Notes under the pieces: model-generated | Database searches by the model: none | Told to the model about the DNA's origin: nothing | The model's input: only the letters and a program-made list of their open reading frames with translations | Origin: Acidobacteriaceae bacterium | GTDB lineage: Bacteria; Acidobacteriota; Terriglobia; Terriglobales; Acidobacteriaceae | DNA length: 9,654 bases | NCBI GenBank assembly: GCA_030044455.1 | Contig: JASHVU010000133.1 | Span: forward strand, 1-9,654 | Direction: 5' to 3' | Part shown: piece by piece, positions 5,659 through 9,654 of the stretch | Layout of the letters: each line of letters starts with the position of its first letter | How positions within the stretch are numbered: the stretch's first letter is position 1 | Position numbers and translations under genes: made by a program

Positions 5659-7302
5659 ATGAGGTTCAGTCGCTTTGCTTTCGTCTCGCTCTTCGCTCTG
5701 TTTGCCTTCCTGCCCGCGCAGTCGCAGTCGCCTGAAAGTTATCGCGGCATGCTCACCGCGCGCGTTCGCGCCGACAAGCTTCCACCCCCGCAGCATCTCA
5801 AGGACTATGTGCAGGACGGCAAGCTCACCCTCGGCCTTCGCGATGCGATCCTGCTGACTCTCGAAAACAACAGCAGTGTCCAGATTGATGAAACCCAGAT
5901 TGAAGCCCAGAAGTTTAATCTGCTCGGCCAGTTTTCGCCTTTCGATCCTTCGCTGCAGAGCAGTCTCAACATCAATCGCTATTCGACCCCCTCTTACAGC
6001 CAACTGCAAGGGGTCGGCGTCTCGTCCAACTCAACGCTCAACTCCTTGAGCCAGACCGGGCAGGTTACTTATACACAGACCTTTACTCCGGGCACCAATT
6101 TCCAGGCGGTAATCTCGTCGAATAAGTATTCGACGAATAATTCCTACTATTACTTCAATCCGTTTTTTAACTCCACGCTGACCTTCACCGTGACGCAGCC
6201 TTTGCTGCGCGGCGGCGGGCGCTTTGCCAACACGGCCTTAATTAAGATCGCGCGCCGCTCGCTCGAGCAGTCGCGCTCCAGCTTTGAAGCCGAAGTGAAC
6301 GACGCCATCCTGAATGTTGTCAGCCAGTATTGGAATGCCGTTGAGGCCCGCGACGCTCTCGACGTGCAGCAGAAGTCGCTCAAGCTGGCCGAGGCCAGTT
6401 ATGACCGCGACAAGCGCTCGCTTGAACTCGGGGCATTGCCGCCGCTCGATATCTATCGCTCACAATCGGAAGTAGCCGCGCGCAATGTTGGAGTTATCCA
6501 GGCCGCATACGCACTCACGCAGGCCGAAGAGGCCCTCCGAATCACCATTGGCGCTGATCGTGATCCCCAGACGAGCACACTTGAGTTGAATCTGACCGAA
6601 AAGCCGCAAACCGAAGGTGAGCTCGAAAACATTGACGCGGAAACGGCTCTAACTCAGGCGCTCAGCCAGCGTCCGGAACTCGATGCCGTCAAGGACGCTC
6701 TGGCCAACGATGCAGACAGCATCCGTCTGGCGCACAATCAGCTCGAACCCAATCTCCAATTCCAGGGTTTCTATCAGAGCGCCGGTTTAGGCGGCAATCA
6801 ATACAACCTCCTGACCGGCGCGTTAGTCGCCCCCGGTGGATTTGGCACGTCGATGAGCCAGCTGTTCGGCTTCGGCTATCCAGGCTATGGCGGAACTCTC
6901 ACGCTCACACTGCCGGTCAGAAATCGCGGTGGACAGGCAAACCTGGGTAACGCGCTGGTCTCGCGCACCCACGATCTCGATATGGGCGGCCAGATCCGCG
7001 AGCAGATTACGCGCGAAGTTCACGATGCAGTCCATCAGCTGGATGAGGCCCGCCAGGCACTGGCCGCCGCGACAGCTTCTTTTGAGCTGGCGCAAAAGAC
7101 TCTCACTTCCGAGCAGCGCAAGTATGAGCTCGGCGCGGAGACAAACTTTTTTGTCCTTGATGCCCAAACCCGGCTCGCGCAGGCCGAACTCACCCTGCTG
7201 CAGACCCAGGTGAATTACCGCATTGCTCTTGCAGCCGTCGGCCACTCCACCGGTGACCTGTTAAGCCCATACCATGTTCAAATCGAAGGGCTCTCCCGCT
7301 GA
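5659..7302 (+). CDS. TolC-family outer membrane efflux protein
   Basis: Outer-membrane channel subunit forming the exit duct of the exporter, 547 residues; TolC-type proteins are usually about 430-550. A signal peptide is evident: Arg2 and Arg5, a hydrophobic core FAFVSLFALFAFLPA, and likely cleavage after Ala20. The first outer-membrane-efflux repeat starts near LTLGLRDAILLTLENN (56-71). A segment rich in Asn, Ser, Thr and Tyr (about 107-172) fits membrane beta strands and loops. QPLLRGGGR (180-188) is typical of the family, followed by long helices (EARDALDVQQKSLKLAEASYDRDKRSLELG). The second repeat starts near ALTQALSQRPELDAVKDAL and ends with KYELGAETNFFVLDAQTRLAQAE. Start: GGAG at 5648-5651, seven bases before the ATG. 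It lies 87 bases after the permease with no terminator seen between, so it is probably in the same operon. Confidence 0.94.
   Translation: MRFSRFAFVSLFALFAFLPAQSQSPESYRGMLTARVRADKLPPPQHLKDYVQDGKLTLGLRDAILLTLENNSSVQIDETQIEAQKFNLLGQFSPFDPSLQSSLNINRYSTPSYSQLQGVGVSSNSTLNSLSQTGQVTYTQTFTPGTNFQAVISSNKYSTNNSYYYFNPFFNSTLTFTVTQPLLRGGGRFANTALIKIARRSLEQSRSSFEAEVNDAILNVVSQYWNAVEARDALDVQQKSLKLAEASYDRDKRSLELGALPPLDIYRSQSEVAARNVGVIQAAYALTQAEEALRITIGADRDPQTSTLELNLTEKPQTEGELENIDAETALTQALSQRPELDAVKDALANDADSIRLAHNQLEPNLQFQGFYQSAGLGGNQYNLLTGALVAPGGFGTSMSQLFGFGYPGYGGTLTLTLPVRNRGGQANLGNALVSRTHDLDMGGQIREQITREVHDAVHQLDEARQALAAATASFELAQKTLTSEQRKYELGAETNFFVLDAQTRLAQAELTLLQTQVNYRIALAAVGHSTGDLLSPYHVQIEGLSR
6115..6136. 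repeat. 22-bp perfect-arm palindrome inside the TolC gene
   Basis: TCGTCGAATA (6115-6124) and TATTCGACGA (6127-6136) are exact reverse complements separated by AG. The palindrome lies in the Asn/Ser/Tyr-rich part of the TolC-family gene, whose bases are more AT-rich than the surroundings. It encodes residues around ISSNKYSTN. It could be a binding site or an RNA hairpin, or could reflect codon choice in repetitive protein sequence. Confidence 0.5.
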
Positions 7303-7604
7303 GCGATCCGGCAGGGTCTCCCGAACGGGATGGGTCAACAAGTTAAGGACGGCTGGCCATAGTGACCCGGGTAGCATTCCGTCGTCTGAATGGAAACCTG
7401 ACCCAATTGAAACAGGATTTGTTATGACCCGCCAGTTCCGCTTCCAGTCACACTCGTCTTCCGCGATGCCCGATGATCGAGATTCTTGAGGTGAAACCAT
7501 GCTGGATGCCTCCCTTTCGTGTCACGTCCGTGGAACACCGAACCATGCCTCGACGTAATTTGCGTTAGCGCGATTAATAATTGTGCTGCTGGAGCGTCAT
7601 CCTC
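7303..7604 (+). other. Spacer between exporter operon and sigma-factor pair
   Basis: This 302-base spacer has no convincing gene. A small stem, TCCC-GAAC-GGGA (7319-7330), follows the TolC stop but lacks a T-run, so it is not a clear terminator. TGACCC occurs at 7363, 7399 and 7425, with its inverse GGGTCA at 7332. Two very short ORFs with good ribosome-binding sites (7424-7489 and 7499-7558) stand in line before the sigma gene. The candidate ECF promoter is at 7532-7558. Confidence 0.45.
7532..7558 (+). promoter_or_regulatory. Candidate ECF-sigma promoter (GGAAC-N17-CGTAA)
   Basis: GGAAC (7532-7536) is the common -35 element of ECF-dependent promoters, with its AAC core. After a 17-base spacer comes CGTAA (7554-7558), close to the usual CGTC/CGTA -10. 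It lies 46 bases before the ATG of the ECF sigma gene, where an autoregulated promoter is expected. I found no matching GGAAC motif ahead of the exporter operon (bases 1-547). By-eye match only. Confidence 0.5.
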
Positions 7605-8174
7605 ATGAAGAATCGAGAAAGTGGTTCCGTGAGCGCCGCCGCCGCAATCAATCCGGTAGAGGTACACAACGACCGCCTGTCACTGCTGTTTGCGGAGCAC
7701 TATCGGCGCGTGCTGATGTCGGCGTATCGCATCGCCGGGAATATGGCCGATGCGGAAGATGTTGCGCAGGGAGTTTTTCTGCGCCTGGGTTCGGGCGAGG
7801 CGGCGGCCATGGCCAATGCGGGAAGTTATTTGTACCGCGCGGCCATCAATGGCGCACTCGACCTGTTGCGGCGCCGTAAGGCTGCGGCCACTGAACCGCT
7901 GGAATGCGCCGCTGCCATGGCCTCGACGGAACCAGGCACGTCGCCTGAGACCATGATTTCGAGCCGCGAGTTGGGCCGGCATCTGCGCCAGGCAATCGGC
8001 GAACTGGCGCCGCGCGCCGCCGAGATGTTTGCGCTGCGCTATCTGGAAGAGTTTGAGAACCGCGAGATCGCAAAGTTGATGGGCACGTCGTCGGCAGTTG
8101 TTGCGGTGACCCTGCACCAGACGCGATCGAAGCTGAAGAAACGACTGACCGAGTTACAACGGGGGAAGCGATGA
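7605..8174 (+). CDS. ECF-type RNA polymerase sigma factor
   Basis: An extracytoplasmic-function sigma factor of 189 residues, a normal size for this group; it directs RNA polymerase to a small regulon. Region 2 spans about 25-92: LLFAEHYRRVLMSAYRIAGN, then DAEDVAQGVFLRL, the -10-binding and core-binding segment, and SYLYRAAINGALDLLRRRKA. An Ala-rich linker (about 93-120) leads to region 4 (about 121-182), with LAPRAAEMFALRYLEEFENREIAKLMG and a helix-turn-helix running to SAVVAVTLHQTRSKLKKRL for -35 recognition. I chose ATG 7605, with GGAG at 7591-7594, over an in-frame TTG at 7581 that would place the ribosome-binding site inside the gene. It overlaps the next gene by ATGA, so it is coupled to its probable anti-sigma factor. 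Regulon unknown. Confidence 0.93.
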   Translation: MKNRESGSVSAAAAINPVEVHNDRLSLLFAEHYRRVLMSAYRIAGNMADAEDVAQGVFLRLGSGEAAAMANAGSYLYRAAINGALDLLRRRKAAATEPLECAAAMASTEPGTSPETMISSRELGRHLRQAIGELAPRAAEMFALRYLEEFENREIAKLMGTSSAVVAVTLHQTRSKLKKRLTELQRGKR

Positions 8175-9654
8175 AACCGGAAGAGAGATCCATCCTTGAT
8201 AGAGCTACGCAAGCGCTGCGCGCCGATGTGCCAGACTCCGAAGCCATTACTTCGTCTGCCGCGAAGGCCGCACAGCGACTGGGCATTCCAGTAAACCCCG
8301 AAGTGTCTTCCGGAGCGATTCGGAACTGCGATGATGTGCGGCAACTGCTGGACTCCTATCGCGCCGGCACTCTCCCTGAAGCTCGGGCGCTCCTGGTGCA
8401 GGCGCATCTCGGAGAGTGCGGCCTCTGTTTGCGGCATTTCCGCGAAAACGGGGCAGAAACGGCCGTCGACTGGGCGCGGCCTCGTGTTGCATCCCGAGAG
8501 CGCGTTGCGTCCACACCGCGGATGCGACTTCAAGCATGGGGTTGGGCGCTTGCGCTTTGTTGCACGCTGGTAGCCGCCTCGCTTTTTGTCTACAAGGCTT
8601 ACTGGCAAGTCCCTCCGGGAGTCCGTGCAGAGGTCGAATCGATTGACGGCTCGGCCTACCTCGTTTCAGGACCGGGAGATAGACGGCTCGCTCCGGGCGC
8701 AAAACTGCTTGAGGGAGATCGGATGCGAACCGCGGGCGATTCGCATGCCGTTCTGCGCCTCTCAGATGGCTCGCTTGTGGAAGTGAACGAGCGCAGCACG
8801 CTGAACGTAAGCGCACGCGGGCAGAACACAACAGTCGCGCTCGATGAGGGCGCACTCATCGTCACGGCCGCCCACCGCACTTCAGGACATTTGTATGTGA
8901 GAACTCCGGATTGCCGCCTGGCGGTTACCGGGACGCTCTTCTCCGTCAATTCCGGGATCAAGGGGTCGCGCGTTGCGGTGCTGCAGGGATCGGTCGAGGT
9001 GGCGCACGCCGGAATGCATGCGCTGCTGCATCCAGGCGAGCAGATGGCAACCAGCGACAATCTCGCTCCCGAGCCGCTCGATCGGGAGTTCGCGTGGAGT
9101 GCCGACCACGAAAAGTACATCGGGCTGATGGCGCAACTGGCCAACGTGCAACATCTCATCGCCCAAATACCGTTTCCGCAGTCGCGTTACACGAGCGACT
9201 TGATGCCGCGCATGCCAATCAACACGGTGCTCTATATCAGCATTCCAAATCTGGGCGATTACCTGAGCCAGGCTAACGCTATCTTTCAGGACCAGTTGAG
9301 CCAAAGTCCCGAGTTGCAGAAGTGGTGGGCAAGTGGCCAGAAGCATAACAGCCAGGACCTGAATTCGCTGGTCGAGAAGATCCACGACGTGAGCCAGTAT
9401 CTCGGCGACGAAATTGTCATTGCGGGAATCGGACAAGCAAATCACCCCGGATTCGCCGTTCTCGCCCAGGTCGAGCGAAGCGGGTTGGATGCCGAGCTGC
9501 GCCAGCAATTCTCCAATGCAACGGGCGGGCCAATGGGCGGACTTGTCGTCCTGGATCAAGCTTCGCTGGCAGGAGCGGACGCCACCACTGCAGTCCAGGG
9601 AGGTTATGCCCTGGTTCGCGAACACGAAGTGCTGTTTTCCAACAGCATCGCGAC
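8171..9654 (+). CDS. Zinc-finger anti-sigma/FecR-domain membrane protein (3' truncated by window)
   Basis: The frame is open from ATG 8171 to the window edge (494 codons visible, no stop). It has an N-terminal cytoplasmic segment with the ligand set Cys53, His79, Cys83, Cys86 (C-x25-H-x3-C-x2-C), matching zinc-finger anti-sigma (zf-HC2-like) domains: LLDSYRAGTLPEAR then AHLGECGLC. One membrane helix follows (about 122-141). A FecR-type periplasmic domain runs from about 155 to 260: VESIDGSAYLV, LLEGDRMRT, LRLSDGSLVEV, VTGTLFSV, VAVLQGSVEV, HPGEQM. A C-terminal region from about 348 (MPINTVLYISIPNLGDYL, later YLGDEIVIAG) resembles DUF3352-type proteins of unknown function; that call is tentative. 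GGGGGAAG precedes the start. Its overlap with the sigma gene and topology suggest it holds the sigma factor inactive and senses a periplasmic signal. Confidence 0.85.
   Translation, partial: MKPEERSILDRATQALRADVPDSEAITSSAAKAAQRLGIPVNPEVSSGAIRNCDDVRQLLDSYRAGTLPEARALLVQAHLGECGLCLRHFRENGAETAVDWARPRVASRERVASTPRMRLQAWGWALALCCTLVAASLFVYKAYWQVPPGVRAEVESIDGSAYLVSGPGDRRLAPGAKLLEGDRMRTAGDSHAVLRLSDGSLVEVNERSTLNVSARGQNTTVALDEGALIVTAAHRTSGHLYVRTPDCRLAVTGTLFSVNSGIKGSRVAVLQGSVEVAHAGMHALLHPGEQMATSDNLAPEPLDREFAWSADHEKYIGLMAQLANVQHLIAQIPFPQSRYTSDLMPRMPINTVLYISIPNLGDYLSQANAIFQDQLSQSPELQKWWASGQKHNSQDLNSLVEKIHDVSQYLGDEIVIAGIGQANHPGFAVLAQVERSGLDAELRQQFSNATGGPMGGLVVLDQASLAGADATTAVQGGYALVREHEVLFSNSIA

Noticed and set aside
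548..7302. RND-type efflux system
   Set aside because: The adaptors could suit RND pumps, but the inner-membrane component is a four-helix MacB/FtsX permease, and no 1000-residue RND transporter is present.
7319..7330. Terminator after the TolC gene (TCCC-GAAC-GGGA)
   Set aside because: The stem is only 4 bp and no T-run follows.
7274..7489. 71-codon ORF starting inside the TolC gene end
   Set aside because: It overlaps the TolC gene out of frame and shows no motif; only its last 21 codons have a plausible internal start, which I mention as a weak finding.
7581..7604. Upstream TTG start for the sigma factor
   Set aside because: ATG 7605 has GGAG ten bases before it; the TTG start would put that site inside the gene and adds eight residues unlike the family N-terminus.
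8882..9625. 247-codon minus-strand ORF near the right end
   Set aside because: The + strand frame here is continuously open from 8171 and encodes clear FecR motifs, so the antisense frame is a shadow.
1..9654. CRISPR array, tRNA, rRNA or complete insertion sequence
   Set aside because: No regularly spaced repeats, no cloverleaf or rRNA sequence, and no transposase gene seen on either strand.

Overview
The window is GC-rich bacterial DNA from a Gram-negative (two-membrane) organism: it encodes periplasmic adaptors and a TolC-type outer membrane channel. The combination of HlyD/MacB/TolC-type cassettes, an ECF sigma factor coupled to a FecR-domain protein with a zinc-finger N-terminus, and intergenic GGC-TGAA-GCC palindromes points to Acidobacteriota (Terriglobia-like). 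That assignment rests on remembered family patterns, not on a marker gene. All genes I can support are on the + strand.

Layout. (1) 1-547 holds no convincing gene. It contains a 120-bp inverted-repeat element (148-267) with two nested perfect hairpins, a terminator-like hairpin near 462-485, and a candidate promoter with three GCGTA repeats just before the first gene. (2) 548-5571 is a tightly coupled operon: three consecutive, different HlyD-type adaptors (548-1717, 1714-2961, 2963-4279) and a MacB/FtsX-type ABC permease without an ATPase domain (4279-5571). Junctions are a 4-base ATGA overlap, a 1-base gap and a 1-base TGATG overlap. (3) 5659-7302, 87 bases on, is a TolC-family outer membrane channel protein. 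(4) 7303-7604 is a 302-base spacer with a good candidate ECF-type promoter. (5) 7605-8174 is an ECF sigma factor. It overlaps by 4 bases (ATGA) a large FecR-domain protein (8171 to the window end, truncated) that begins with a zinc-finger anti-sigma module.

How they fit. The first five genes supply the inner-membrane permease, the periplasmic bridge and the outer-membrane exit duct of a MacAB-TolC-like tripartite exporter. The nucleotide-binding subunit is missing from the window, so it must lie elsewhere. Three adaptors for one permease is unusual and suggests a hetero-oligomeric adaptor ring or interchangeable adaptors. In all three adaptors a Ser-Arg/Lys-Ile-Asp motif lies at the midpoint of the helical hairpin, where contact with TolC is expected. 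The sigma factor and the membrane-spanning zinc-finger/FecR protein look like a self-contained cell-surface signalling pair. Whether it controls the exporter cannot be decided from this sequence.
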